Part shown: piece by piece, positions 52,559 to 61,900 of the stretch
Numbering within the stretch: position 1 is the first letter of the stretch
How the letters are laid out: every line of letters begins with the position of its first letter
NCBI RefSeq assembly: GCF_013186535.1
Contig: NZ_JABMCZ010000003.1
Coordinates: forward strand, 1,860,001-1,924,000
Direction: 5' to 3'
Source: Nocardia terpenica
Lineage (GTDB): Bacteria; Actinomycetota; Actinomycetes; Mycobacteriales; Mycobacteriaceae
DNA: 64,000 bases
The notes under the pieces: generated by a model
The model's database searches: none
What the model was told of the DNA's origin: nothing
What the model saw: the letters and a program-made list of their open reading frames with translations, nothing else
Position numbers and translations under genes: made by a program

Positions 52559-54352
52559 ATGACGCAGCAGGTTGGTGATTACGTCTTACAGCGGCTTCGG
52601 GAGTGGGGTGTGGCCCGGGTGTTCGGGTATCCGGGTGATGGGATCAATGGTTTGGTCGCCGCGTTCGGGCGGGCTGGGGATGATCCGGTGTTTGTGCAGG
52701 CGCGGCATGAGGAGATGGCGGCGTTCGAGGCGGTCGGGTACGCCAAGTTCAGTGGTGAGGTCGGCGTGTGCACCGCCACGTCGGGGCCGGGGGCGATTCA
52801 CCTGTTGAACGGCCTGTACGACGCGAAACTCGATCATGTGCCGGTGGTGGCGATCATCGGGCAGGTCGCGCGGTCGGCGATGGGGGGTAGTTATCAGCAG
52901 GAGGTGGATTTGCAGTCGTTGTACAAGGATGTGGCCAGCGACTACCTGGTCGAGGTGAACGTGGCTGCCCAGTTGCCGAATGCCTTGGATCGGGCGTTCC
53001 GGGTGGCGCGTGCCCGGTCCGCTCCGACGGCGGTGATCATTCCCGCCGACCTGCAAGAAGAGCCCTATGAGCCGCCGACGCACGAGTTCAAGCAGGTCCC
53101 CTCCAGCCCGCCCGCGGTGTTGGGGGCCGGGATCGTCGCCCCCCGCGCCGACGTGGAGGAGGCCGCCGCGATCGTGAACGCGGGCCGCCGGGTGGCGATC
53201 CTGGTCGGTCAGGGCGCGCGGGGTGCGGCGGGGGAGGTGGTGGAGGTGGCCGAGCGGGTCGGGGCGGGGGTGGCCAAGGCGCTGCTGGGTAAGGATGTGT
53301 TGCCGGATGATCTGCCGTTCGTGACGGGGGCGGTGGGGTTGTTGGGGACGCGGCCGAGTTATGAGTTGATGCGTGATTGCGACACGTTGTTGATCGTGGG
53401 TTCGAATTTCCCGTATTCGCAGTTTCTTCCGGAGTTCGGGCAGGCGCGGGCGGTGCAGATCGATATCGACGCGACCATGATCGGGATGCGGTACCCGGTC
53501 GAGGTGTGCCTGGTCGGTGATGCGAAAACCACCCTGGCGGAGTTGATTCCGTTGCTGGAACGCAAATCGGATACGACGTGGCGGGACACGGTCGTGGCGA
53601 ATGTGGGGCGGTGGTGGGAGACGGTGGAGCGGCAGGCGATGCTGGGTGCGCGGCCGGTGAATCCGATGCGGGTGGTGTGGGAGTTGTCGCGGCGGATTCC
53701 GGAGGATGCGATCGTGACCGCGGATTCGGGGTCGGCGGCGAACTGGTACGCGCGCTGCTGGCGGGTGCGGGGCCGGATGCGGGGGTCGTTGTCGGGGACG
53801 TTGGCGACGATGGGGCCGGGGGTGCCCTACGCGATCGGCGCGAAGTTCGCCCACCCCGACCGCCCGGTCATCGCCCTGGTCGGGGACGGGGCCATGCAGA
53901 TGAACGGTTTGGCCGAACTGCTCACCATCTCCCGGTATCGGGACCGGTGGGCCGATCCGCGGCTGGTGGTGTGTGTGTTCCACAATAATGATCTCAATCA
54001 GGTGACCTGGGAGTTGCGGTCGATGGGCGGGGCCCCGAAATTCGAACAGTCCCAATCCCTCCCGGACCTGTCCTACGCCGACGTCGCCCGCGTGTTCGGG
54101 TTGGGCGCGGTCGCGGTCGACGACCCCGACGACCTGGCGGGGGCGTGGCGGCAGGCGTTGTCGGCGGACCGGCCGACCGTGCTGGATGTGCGATGTGACC
54201 CGGAGGTGCCGCCCATCCCGCCCCACGCCAGTTGGGAACAAATGAAATCCACCGCCGAAGCAGTCCTGCGCGGCGACCCCAACGCCTGGCACCTGATCAC
54301 CCAAGGCACCAAAACCAAAGCACAAGAATTCATCCCCCACCACGACAACTGA
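52559..54352 (+). CDS. Thiamine-diphosphate-dependent enzyme (pyruvate oxidase/PoxB-like)
   Basis: A 597-residue TPP enzyme of the acetolactate synthase/pyruvate oxidase group. The N-terminal domain has FGYPGDGINGLVAAF with the catalytic Glu in FVQARHEEMAAFEA and GVCTATSGPGAIHLLNGLYDAK; the central domain has LVGQGARGAAGEVV; the C-terminal TPP domain has GPGVPYAIGAKFAHPDRPVIALVGDGAMQMNG ... HNNDLNQVTWE (GDG-N motif). In stress-inducible actinobacterial contexts such proteins are thought to decarboxylate pyruvate to acetate, with quinone as acceptor. AGGAGAAGGGG precedes the start. A SigF-like promoter lies upstream and the SigF-like sigma gene converges downstream. Confidence 0.85.
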   Translation: MTQQVGDYVLQRLREWGVARVFGYPGDGINGLVAAFGRAGDDPVFVQARHEEMAAFEAVGYAKFSGEVGVCTATSGPGAIHLLNGLYDAKLDHVPVVAIIGQVARSAMGGSYQQEVDLQSLYKDVASDYLVEVNVAAQLPNALDRAFRVARARSAPTAVIIPADLQEEPYEPPTHEFKQVPSSPPAVLGAGIVAPRADVEEAAAIVNAGRRVAILVGQGARGAAGEVVEVAERVGAGVAKALLGKDVLPDDLPFVTGAVGLLGTRPSYELMRDCDTLLIVGSNFPYSQFLPEFGQARAVQIDIDATMIGMRYPVEVCLVGDAKTTLAELIPLLERKSDTTWRDTVVANVGRWWETVERQAMLGARPVNPMRVVWELSRRIPEDAIVTADSGSAANWYARCWRVRGRMRGSLSGTLATMGPGVPYAIGAKFAHPDRPVIALVGDGAMQMNGLAELLTISRYRDRWADPRLVVCVFHNNDLNQVTWELRSMGGAPKFEQSQSLPDLSYADVARVFGLGAVAVDDPDDLAGAWRQALSADRPTVLDVRCDPEVPPIPPHASWEQMKSTAEAVLRGDPNAWHLITQGTKTKAQEFIPHHDN

Positions 54353-54408
54353 GACGAATACTGGACTGGCCCGGCGATAGAACGCCGGGCCAGCCCATGG
54401 GTCGAAGC

Positions 54409-55260
54409 TCAGGCCAGCTCGAGGGCCTGCTCGCGGAGGGATCGCAAGGTGTGGGACAGGATGCGGGAGACGTGCATCTGGGAGATGCCGAGCTGACGGC
54501 CGATCTGCGTCTGCGTCTTGGATTCGAAGAATCGCAGGTGCAGTATGGTGCGTTCGCGATCGGGCAGCGCCTCGATGAGGGGGCGGACGGCCATGGCGTT
54601 TTCGAGGAGCTCGTAGCAGGGCTCCTCGGTGGCGAGTGCGCCCGCCCGGGATGCCGCGCCCTTCGGGCCGTCGTCGTCGTGATCGATTGGCGTGTCGAAG
54701 GTTTCGGTACGGTAGCCGTTGGCGGCGATCAGTGCCTGATTGATGTCTTCGAGCGCGACGCCGAGTTCGGCGGCCAGATCGCGGCCGGTAGGCGCGCGGC
54801 CGAGTCGTTGGATGAGCAGGGGTGTGGTGGCGGCGATCTGCTGTTGGAGCTCCTTGAGCCGCCGGGGTACGCGCAGCGCCCAGCCGCGATCGCGGAAGTG
54901 CCTGCGGACCTCGCCGAGGACGGTGGGTACGGCGAAGGAGATGAAGGTGTGCCCGCGGCTGACCTCGAATCGGTCGACCGCGTACACGACGCCGATGCGG
55001 GCGACCTGTTCGAGGTCGTCGAAACTCTCGCCGCGGCCGCAGTAGCGGCGGGCGACGTGTTCGGCCAGCGGCAGGCAGCGGTGAATAATGTATTCGCGCA
55101 GCCTGTTTCGTTCCGGATCGGTCGGTTCGAGGCTGTCCAGCTTCTCGAACCACGGCTCCAGATCGTCGTAGGAGTCGTTCCCGCGGCGGGCGCGCATTGC
55201 TGGGCTCGTGACCGAACCCGCAAGGGTTGTCTGCGACGGTGTGTCGGCGAGAGGCGCCAT
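54409..55260 (-). CDS. SigF/SigB-family RNA polymerase sigma factor
   Basis: A 283-residue stress sigma factor. Region 2 is HVARRYCGRGESFDDLEQVARIGVVYAVDRFEVSRGHTFISFAVPTVLGEVRRHFRDRGWALRVPRRLKELQQ, the hallmark block of SigB/SigF/SigG proteins; region 3 starts LGRAPTGRDLAAELGV; region 4 ends with LPDRERTILHLRFFESKTQTQIGRQLGISQMHVSRILSHTLRSLREQ. ATG 55260 has AAGGAG nine bases upstream; a TTG at 55269 is less likely. No anti-sigma gene is adjacent, unlike the rsbW/usfX arrangement, so control must be elsewhere. Several neighbours have GGTTT/GGGTA-like promoters it could recognise. Confidence 0.9.
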   Translation of the reverse strand: MAPLADTPSQTTLAGSVTSPAMRARRGNDSYDDLEPWFEKLDSLEPTDPERNRLREYIIHRCLPLAEHVARRYCGRGESFDDLEQVARIGVVYAVDRFEVSRGHTFISFAVPTVLGEVRRHFRDRGWALRVPRRLKELQQQIAATTPLLIQRLGRAPTGRDLAAELGVALEDINQALIAANGYRTETFDTPIDHDDDGPKGAASRAGALATEEPCYELLENAMAVRPLIEALPDRERTILHLRFFESKTQTQIGRQLGISQMHVSRILSHTLRSLREQALELA

Positions 55261-55456
55261 GATTGTCAACTCCTTGATCCGAGGGTGGAGCGTGATGCCG
55301 CAGTCGCTCGCGGCTCTCGGAGTGTCAATGGCTCAACGGCGTTGTCGGGGCACTCGGTGGCTCGTCTTCGACGGCACCGTGCAGCGGTGCTGTCCTCCGG
55401 CCACGGACGCCACTACCGCCCCTGGCGGCTGCCTACGTGATCGGCCGGATACAAAT

Positions 55457-55470
55457 CGGGTACCCGATCG
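55457..55470. promoter_or_regulatory. 14-bp perfect palindrome ATCGGGTACCCGAT
   Basis: A full 14-bp palindrome in the 356-bp gap between the divergent sigma factor and CBS-domain gene. Each strand carries GGGTAC, close to the SigF -10 box, so it may be overlapping divergent promoters or a repressor site. No strong -35 boxes are seen. Confidence 0.4.
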
Positions 55471-55616
55471 TGTTCGTCTTAATCGACAGTGCCGGCATGC
55501 GCGGAGAAGGCCGAGGTCAGCGACCCCGCGCATAGTCGGAGCGGGCTCGGGTAGCCGCAGCACGGATGCCCCGGCCGGGGGTATCGGTACCGCACGAACT
55601 ACAGGAGGGTTATCCG

Positions 55617-56033
55617 ATGACCACCGCACGAGAGCTCATGTCGGCCGATGTGGTGTGCGCCCGCTCCAGCGACACCGTCTTGCAGGCTGCCCGCACGATG
55701 GCCGAGACCGGGGTCGGCGCCCTGCCGATCTGCGGTGAGGACGGCAAGCTGAAGGGCATGCTGACCGACCGCGACATCGTCGTGAAAGTTGTTGCGCAGC
55801 GCAATGATCCGATCGGTGTGATGGCGGGCGAACTGGCCGAGGGCGTGCCGTTCGTGGTCCAGGCCGGCGACGATGTCACCGAGGTGCTCACGGCCATGGC
55901 CGAGCACCGGGTGCGCCGCATCCCGGTGCTCGAGGACAAGAAGCTGGTGGGCATCATCGCGCAGGCCGATGTCGCGCGCGCACTCGGGCACGACAGCTCC
56001 GGCCGCGTCGTCGAGGCGGTCTCCGAGGACTAG
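55617..56033 (+). CDS. CBS-domain protein (Hrp1-like)
   Basis: A 138-residue protein consisting of two CBS domains (TTARELMSADVVCARSSDTVLQAARTMAETGVGALPICGEDGKLKGMLTDRDIV and VVQAGDDVTEVLTAMAEHRVRRIPVLEDKKLVGIIAQADVARAL). Size and order match hypoxic response protein 1 of mycobacteria, where the pair binds nucleotides or metal. Start ATG 55617 is decided by CAGGAGGG. It is convergent with the Rho_N-like small basic gene (7-bp gap) and lies in a stress island. Precise role unknown. Confidence 0.9.
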   Translation: MTTARELMSADVVCARSSDTVLQAARTMAETGVGALPICGEDGKLKGMLTDRDIVVKVVAQRNDPIGVMAGELAEGVPFVVQAGDDVTEVLTAMAEHRVRRIPVLEDKKLVGIIAQADVARALGHDSSGRVVEAVSED

Positions 56034-56040
56034 TCGGTGA

Positions 56041-56367
56041 TTATTTGCCGAGAGCGCGAGCGAGTTCGGCCTTGGTCATCGACGACCGACCCCTGATATT
56101 GCGCTGGCGGGCCTCGTTGTAGAGCTGGTCGCGGGTGGGGCCGTGTCGGCCGCTGTGCGATCGCAGGCCGCCGCGGCGTTGGGGAGACATATCCCGTACC
56201 GATGTGCGGCTCGCGGTCCGGGTCTGCCCGGCGCGGGCGCGGTTCTTGTTCACCGTGCGGGCGGCGATCTCCTTCGCGCGGCGGGTGCTTTCGCCGTGCC
56301 CCTTCGCCGAATCCTTGATGTGCTCGTACTGGCGTTCCTGCTTCTGGGTCCATTCCTCCCTGGGCAT
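56041..56367 (-). CDS. Small basic protein annotated in relatives as plasmid stabilization protein (Rho_N/SAP-like end)
   Basis: A 108-residue, strongly basic protein: WTQKQERQYEHIKDSAKGHGESTRRAKEIAARTVNKNRARAGQ at the N-terminus and GPTRDQLYNEARQRNIRGRSSMTKAELARAL at the C-terminus, the latter like a Rho N-terminal/SAP nucleic-acid-binding helix set. The family is widespread in actinobacteria next to stress genes; the plasmid name is historical. ATG 56367 follows GGGAGGTG. It may bind DNA or RNA under stress; this is inference. Confidence 0.8.
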   Translation of the reverse strand: MPREEWTQKQERQYEHIKDSAKGHGESTRRAKEIAARTVNKNRARAGQTRTASRTSVRDMSPQRRGGLRSHSGRHGPTRDQLYNEARQRNIRGRSSMTKAELARALGK

Positions 56368-56527
56368 TTCACACCTCCCGAATAGCGGGTTGTACCGGAC
56401 AGTGTCGGGCTACCCGTTCGACCGCCCCCGAATCACGAAGAAAACCGGTGGTTTGCTCCGGGCGCAGCAGGGCCGCCGAGCGAGATTCGCTCGGCGGCCC
56501 CACGCGGCGATCGTGCCGGGGTGTCGG

Positions 56528-56773
56528 CTATTGGTTGTGCTCGTGGCCGGACTGCCGCGCCTTGTTCACCTCGGCCTCGGCGCGGGCCTTCTCCGCCTCG
56601 GCCTCCTTTTGGGCGGCCTTTCGCTGATCTGCTGCCTTGTCCTGCTGTGCGCGTCCCTCGTCTTTGAGGTTCTCGTCGCCGGTGATGATGCCGGCGGCCT
56701 CCTTGGCCTTACCCTTCACGTCCTCGACGATGCCCTCTACTGCCTCGCGGGGACCGCTTTCGTGTTGGGACAC
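56528..56773 (-). CDS. CsbD-like stress protein (microaggregate-binding-protein type)
   Basis: An 81-residue hydrophilic protein: SGPREAVEGIVEDVKGKAKEAAGIITGDENLKDEGRAQQDKA followed by an Ala/Glu/Lys-rich helix. The first half is the CsbD-like motif known from general-stress proteins. GTG 56773 is chosen (TCGGAGGTTG upstream) rather than a long upstream frame that lacks family sequence. A GGGTAA element lies ~40 bp upstream on the same strand with a poor -35, consistent with the stress sigma regulon. Confidence 0.85.
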   Translation of the reverse strand: MSQHESGPREAVEGIVEDVKGKAKEAAGIITGDENLKDEGRAQQDKAADQRKAAQKEAEAEKARAEAEVNKARQSGHEHNQ

Positions 56774-56916
56774 AACAACCTCCGAACCAATCGGATACTG
56801 CGGACATCTTCGGCTTACCCGCGAATCGGCGAGGAATTCCGGCGGTGTCTGTGACCCGCGCCACTGCGGAGTAGATGCGCCCTCGCCGGGTATCCGCGGC
56901 TCAGGAGGTAGGAAAT

Positions 56917-57087
56917 ATGATTCCCCTGTTACTCGTTCTGCTGCTCGCCCTGGTGTTGCTCGGCGCGGGATTCGCGGTGAAGCTGCTGTGGTGGATAGCA
57001 ATCGCCGTCTTCGTGGTCTGGCTGCTGGGGTTCGTTTTCCGCGCTGCCGGTGCCGACGGCGGCCGGGGACGCTGGTACCGCTGGTAA
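56917..57087 (+). CDS. Small hydrophobic membrane protein (DUF5670/lmo0937-like)
   Basis: A 56-residue protein made of two hydrophobic segments (IPLLLVLLLALVLLGAGFAV, KLLWWIAIAVFVVWLLGFVF) and a short GGRGRWYRW tail. The length and two-helix layout match the lmo0937/DUF5670 group of stress-associated membrane proteins. AGGAGG is at the correct distance from ATG 56917. A GGGTAT element lies 25 bp upstream. Confidence 0.75.
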   Translation: MIPLLLVLLLALVLLGAGFAVKLLWWIAIAVFVVWLLGFVFRAAGADGGRGRWYRW

Positions 57088-57104
57088 TTCGGAGACGGCG
57101 TGGC

Positions 57105-57414
57105 CTATGTCAGTGCGGCAGCGAACCTTTCGGCGAGCATGAGTGTCGACAGGTTGGTATTGGCCCGTGGAATGGTCGGCATGGTCGAGGCGTCCACGAC
57201 ATGGAGTCCGTCGATCCCGCGCACGGCGCCCCGGCCGTCGGTCACGGCGGCCGGGTCGTCGTCGGGTCCCATCCGGCAGGTGCCGACCGGATGCTGAGCC
57301 GAAGTCCGGGCCCGCCTCCAGCAGCAGCACCGAGCGGTCGGGATTGACGGAGAGACGATCGGCCAGCACCCCGCCCGCCGAGCCTGCGCCAACGATGATC
57401 ACGTCGTATCGCAT
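57105..57414 (-). pseudogene. GMC oxidoreductase reduced to its two ends
   Basis: The N-terminus from ATG 57414 is the FAD motif of a glucose-methanol-choline oxidoreductase (YDVIIVGAGSAGGVLADRLS, VLLLEAGPDF). Directly afterwards, in another frame, comes the C-terminal signature HPVGTCRMG ... GLHVVDASTMPTIPRANTNLSTLMLAER. More than 400 codons between them are deleted with a frame change, so no enzyme is made. Its SigF-like promoter is perfectly preserved. Confidence 0.8.
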
Positions 57415-57464
57415 GGTCGCACTGCCCTTTCCGTAGCGCTTGTTCGGTTTGTCGATCACGGCGG

Positions 57465-57490
57465 CTACCCCGTCCGGTACGGCCGAAACC
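57465..57490 (-). promoter_or_regulatory. Perfect SigF-type promoter before the GMC remnant
   Basis: On the minus strand GGTTT, 16 bases (15 after the C extending the -35 region), GGGTAG, with the -10 box 50 bp upstream of ATG 57414. This is the best match in the window to the GGTTT-N15-17-GGGTA consensus of actinobacterial SigF. Confidence 0.6.
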
Positions 57491-57582
57491 AACCGTTACG
57501 CGGCCGGAGCTATGCGGGGTTCGGGTAGGGGTTGCACCGTTCCGCCCTTCTGCGGCAACGCCGTTCCCATATCCTCGATGTT

Positions 57583-58809
57583 GTGAGTGGCAGGCTGCCG
57601 GATCCCGGGTCGGTGGAGCGGGATGTGGTGGCCGTTCCGGCTCGGCGGCGGTCGTTGGTGACGTTGTTCGTCGGGGCGGTGTTGATGAATACCGGGGCGG
57701 TGGGGTTGTCCACGGTGGCAACGGTGTTCGTGGCGGAGCAGGCGGGGGCGGGGGCGAGTGGGCTGTCGAATGCGGCGCTGGTGTCGGGGACGGCGGCGGG
57801 GGCGCTCGCGACGTCTGCGCTGATGGCCGGGTACGGTCGCCGGGTCGGGCTGCTGGTCGTGTATTGCGTTGCGGGCGTGGGTGGGGTGGTCGCGGTCGCC
57901 GGTGTGCTGCGGTCGTCGCTGCCGGTGCTGCTGATCGGGGTGCTGGTGTTCGGTGGGGGATACGGGGCGACGCAATTGTCCCGGTATGTCGCGGCGGCGG
58001 TGCTGCCCGAGCATCGGCGCGGGTTCGGGGTGTCGCTGATCGTGTGGGCGGGGACGGTGGGGGCGGTGGCCGGGCCCGCCCTCATCGCCCCGGCCTCCGC
58101 GGTCGCCACGGGCGTGCGGTTGCCCGGCCTGTCCGGGCCGGTCGCGGTGTCGGCGCTGCTCGCCGTCGCGACCGTGGCGGTGACCGCGGCGTTGCCGCGC
58201 GCGGTGGGCCGGATCGAGGGGGAGCGGCCGGAGCGGTCGTCGCTGTGGTCGGCGCTGCGCGGCCGGGTGGTGCTGGTGCCGCTGGTCGCCATGGTCGCCG
58301 CGCAGGCGGTGATGGTGTCGGTGATGACGATGACGCCGGTGCAGATGCGTCATCTCGGCAGCGGGCTGGACGTGGTGGGCTGGGTGATCAGCGCGCACAT
58401 GGCCGGAATGTACGCGCTCGCACCGGTGTCCGGCCGGATCGCCGACCGGTGGGGCGGCCGGGTCGCCATGACGGCCGGGCTCGCCGTGCAGCTGGTCGCG
58501 GCGGTCACCGTCGTGGCGGCGCCGAGCTCGTACCGGCTCTGGATGCCCATCGGGCTGTTTCTGGTGGGGTACGGCTGGAACCTGGTATTCGTCGGCGGCA
58601 GCGGCACACTCAGCCGCGACCTGCCGCCGGGTGAACGCGCTCGGTTGCAGGGCGGTGTCGACGCCGTGGTGTGGGCGAGTTCCGCGCTGGCCAGCCTGGT
58701 GGCCGGACAGTTGTTCGCCGCGGGCGGATTCCGGTTGGTGGCGGTGGTCGGCGCGGCGATCGCCGGGGTGGTGCCGCTGGCGGTCGTGCGCCGTCGTGCC
58801 GGGGGGTAG
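57583..58809 (+). CDS. MFS transporter
   Basis: A 408-residue major-facilitator permease with 12 predicted transmembrane segments, e.g. LVTLFVGAVLMNTGAVGLSTVATVFVA, GLLVVYCVAGVGGVVAVAGVL, YGATQLSRYVAAAVLPEHRRGFGVSLIVW (motif A/antiporter-like region), and ISAHMAGMYALAPVSGRIADRWGGR in the second half. GTG 57583 is the likely start; an upstream ATG adds unmatched residues. It immediately precedes the PKS-NRPS gene on the same strand (92-bp gap) and could export that product or give resistance. Confidence 0.85.
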   Translation: MSGRLPDPGSVERDVVAVPARRRSLVTLFVGAVLMNTGAVGLSTVATVFVAEQAGAGASGLSNAALVSGTAAGALATSALMAGYGRRVGLLVVYCVAGVGGVVAVAGVLRSSLPVLLIGVLVFGGGYGATQLSRYVAAAVLPEHRRGFGVSLIVWAGTVGAVAGPALIAPASAVATGVRLPGLSGPVAVSALLAVATVAVTAALPRAVGRIEGERPERSSLWSALRGRVVLVPLVAMVAAQAVMVSVMTMTPVQMRHLGSGLDVVGWVISAHMAGMYALAPVSGRIADRWGGRVAMTAGLAVQLVAAVTVVAAPSSYRLWMPIGLFLVGYGWNLVFVGGSGTLSRDLPPGERARLQGGVDAVVWASSALASLVAGQLFAAGGFRLVAVVGAAIAGVVPLAVVRRRAGG

Positions 58810-58901
58810 CGGTGCACCCGGCGTGTTCAGCTGGGGAGCACGAACATACCGCCGGACCCGATACCCCGATACACTGCACACTCTCGAGGTTCACGACGCT
58901 G

Positions 58902-61900
58902 ATGATGGGGCGTTCGGTGGTCGATCACGGTGCAGCACAGTCGTATTCGGCCGCGCACGGCACAGGTCCGGGTGCGGCGGAGCCGATCGCCGTGGTGGGC
59001 ATGGCGTGTCGGATGCCGGGCGGGGCCTCGACCCCCGAATCGTTCTGGCAATTCCTGCGCGGGGGCGGGGACGGCGTGGTCGAGGTGCCGAGGTCCCGGA
59101 TGGAGCTTCCGGGCCCGCGCCGGGCCGGATTGCTCACCGGCATCGACGAATTCGATGCCGAGTTCTTCGGGATCTCGCCCCGGGAGGCCGCCTGCCTCGA
59201 CCCGCGGCACCGGCTCCTGCTGGAGGTCACGTGGGAAGCGCTGGAACACGCGGGATGTCGCGCCGACCGATTGCCGGGTCGTCCGGTCGGCGTATTCGTC
59301 GGCGTCTCCCACGACGAGGGCGTCCGAATCCCGTCCGGGGCAACGGATCGGGTGTCCGCGCACGCGCTCACCGGCGGCGCGGCGTCGTTCGCGGCCGGTC
59401 GGCTCTCCTATCATCTCGGGCTGCGCGGGCCGTCGCTCGCGGTCGACACCGCGACCTCCTCCTCGCTGGTCGCCGTGCATCTGGCCGGTCAGAGCCTGCG
59501 CTGCGGGGAAACGGATCTCGCGCTGGCGGGCGGGGCCCATGTCCTGTTGTCCCCGTCCTGGTTCCGGGTGCTGTCGCGGGCGCGCATGCTGTCGCCGACC
59601 GGATGCTGCCGGGCGTTCGACGCGGCCGCCGACGGGTATGTGCGCGGCGAGGGGTGCGGCGTCGTCGTGCTCGAGCGGCTGTCCGACGCGAGGGCGAACG
59701 GCCATCGGATCTGGGCGGTGATCCGGGGTTCGGCGGTCAACTCCGACGGGCGCAGCCGCGGCATCACCGCACCCGACCCGGACGCGCAGGCCGACCTGAT
59801 TCGCGCGGCATTGCGCGCCGCGGACCTGCCGCCGGAACGGATCGACTACGTGGAGGCGCACGGCACCGGCACGCCCACCGGCGATCCGGTGGAGTTGCGC
59901 GCGTTGCGCGCCGCGCTCGGCGCGGGCCGGGAGGGTCGGCCGCTGCCGGTCGGGTCGGTGAAGACCAATATCGGCCACCTGGAACCGGCGGCCGGGATCG
60001 CGGGCCTGATCAAGGCCGTGCTGTGCGTCGCGCACGGGGAGATCCCGCCGCACCTGCACCTGGACACCCTCCATTCCGCGGCCGGGACGGGCATTACGGT
60101 TCCCACCGAGCCGACCGCGCTCCCGCAGGGGGAGCGGCCCTCGGTCGTCGGCGTGAGCTCGTTCGGCGCCAGCGGCACCAATGCGCATGTGATCCTCGAA
60201 AGCGCCGGTGGCACAGCCGAATACGCGCCGACAGGGCCGGACCGTACCGCGCATGTGCTCGCCCTGTCGGCGAAATCGGCTGCCGCCCTGGCGAAGCTGG
60301 CCGACAGGTACTCGGCGCGGTTGTCGGCGCTGGACGAGAATCGGCTCGCGGACCTGTGTTTCACCGCGAATACCGGCCGGGCGGCGTTCGCGCACCGGGC
60401 GGCGTTCGCCGCGAGCACCGTCCGGGGCATGCGGGAACGCCTGGCTCGGCTGGATTCCCCGAATCGCCTGGGCGACCGCCCTTTTCCCGGCAACCCCACC
60501 GCGGGGCGCATCGTGTTCCTGTTCCCCGACCGGGATGCGGCCTATCCGGGCATGGGCCGCCAGCTGTTCGACACCGCGCCGCACTACCGGGAAACCCTGG
60601 ACGAGGCCGACGAGGTGCTGCGGCCCCTGCTGAGCTGCCCGCTGCCGGAGGTGCTGAATCGGGACGACCTGCTGGCCCGGCCCCGGTACGCCCGGCCCGC
60701 CCTGTTCGCCGTGGAGTACGCGCTCGCCCGGCTGTGGCGGCAGTGGGGCGTGGAACCGGATGTGCTGCTCGGTCGCGGCATCGGTGAGCGGGTGGCCGCC
60801 TGCGTCCGGGGGGTGCTGGATTTTCCGACCGGCTTACGGCTGGCCGTCGAGGGTGGGCCGGGTGCCGGAAACAACGGCGTGCCAGGCGGATTCGCGGAGT
60901 CGGTGCGCGCGGCGTCATCGCAGGGGGCCGGTGTCTTCCTGGAGTTGGGGCCGAGCCCCACCCTGCTCGGCCCGGTCGGTGAGGCGGCGCCGGACGCGCT
61001 GCTGTTGCCGTCGCTGCGGCGGGGATCCGACGACTGGCAGGTGCTGGGCGAGAGCGTCGCCGCCCTGCACACCGCGGGCGCCGCGATCGACTGGCGCCGC
61101 TTCGACGAGGGCCGGGGGCGGCGTCTGGTGACCGCGCCGACCTATCCGTTCCGGCGCGACCGCCACGGCGAGGCGCGGCCCGAGGAGTCGGTCCCGCTAC
61201 TGGGCCGACGGCTGCAATCCCCGTTACCCACCGCGCAATTCGAGTCGACGCTGGCACCGGCCGCGCACCGGGTGATCGACGAACAGGTGGTGGACGGCAG
61301 GCCGCTGGCCGGGGTCGGTGTCCACCTGGCCATGGCGGTGGCCGCGGCGCGGGAGTCGACCGGGACCACGGCGGTGACCATCCGGGACTACGAGCTGACC
61401 CGGGCGCTGTGGCTGGAACCGGACGACCGCAGGCGCGTCCAGTTCGTGCTCGAGCCGGACGGATCGTTCCAGCTGTATGCCGCGGCCGACCCCGCGGCCT
61501 GGGACCGACTCTGCCTGGGGCACATCGCTTCCGGAGCCGACCCGTCCACCGTGGATATCGCGGCAATCCGAGGCCGACTGACCGGCGAGCTCACCGCCGA
61601 CGACCTGTACCGGCGACTGTGGCGACGCGCGATATACCTCGGCCCGGCGGCCCGCTGGGCCGACGACATCCGCTACGCCGACGGCGAGGCAATGGCCCGC
61701 CTCCGACCCCCCGAATCCACGGTATGGGACGGGACCACACCGCACCCCGGCCTGACGGAAGCAATGTTCCACACCATCCTCGGCTGCCTCCCCGACCACC
61801 CACCCATGGTCACCCGAATAGACCGCTTCACCTGGCACGGCCCCACCACCACCCAGCCCCTGTACTGCCACTGCCGAGTCGACCCATACGCCGAACCACC

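Noticed and set aside
52586..55153. An 855-codon minus-strand frame
   Set aside because: Antisense to the TPP enzyme and overlapping the sigma factor in another frame; no domain signature and strong codon bias mirroring.
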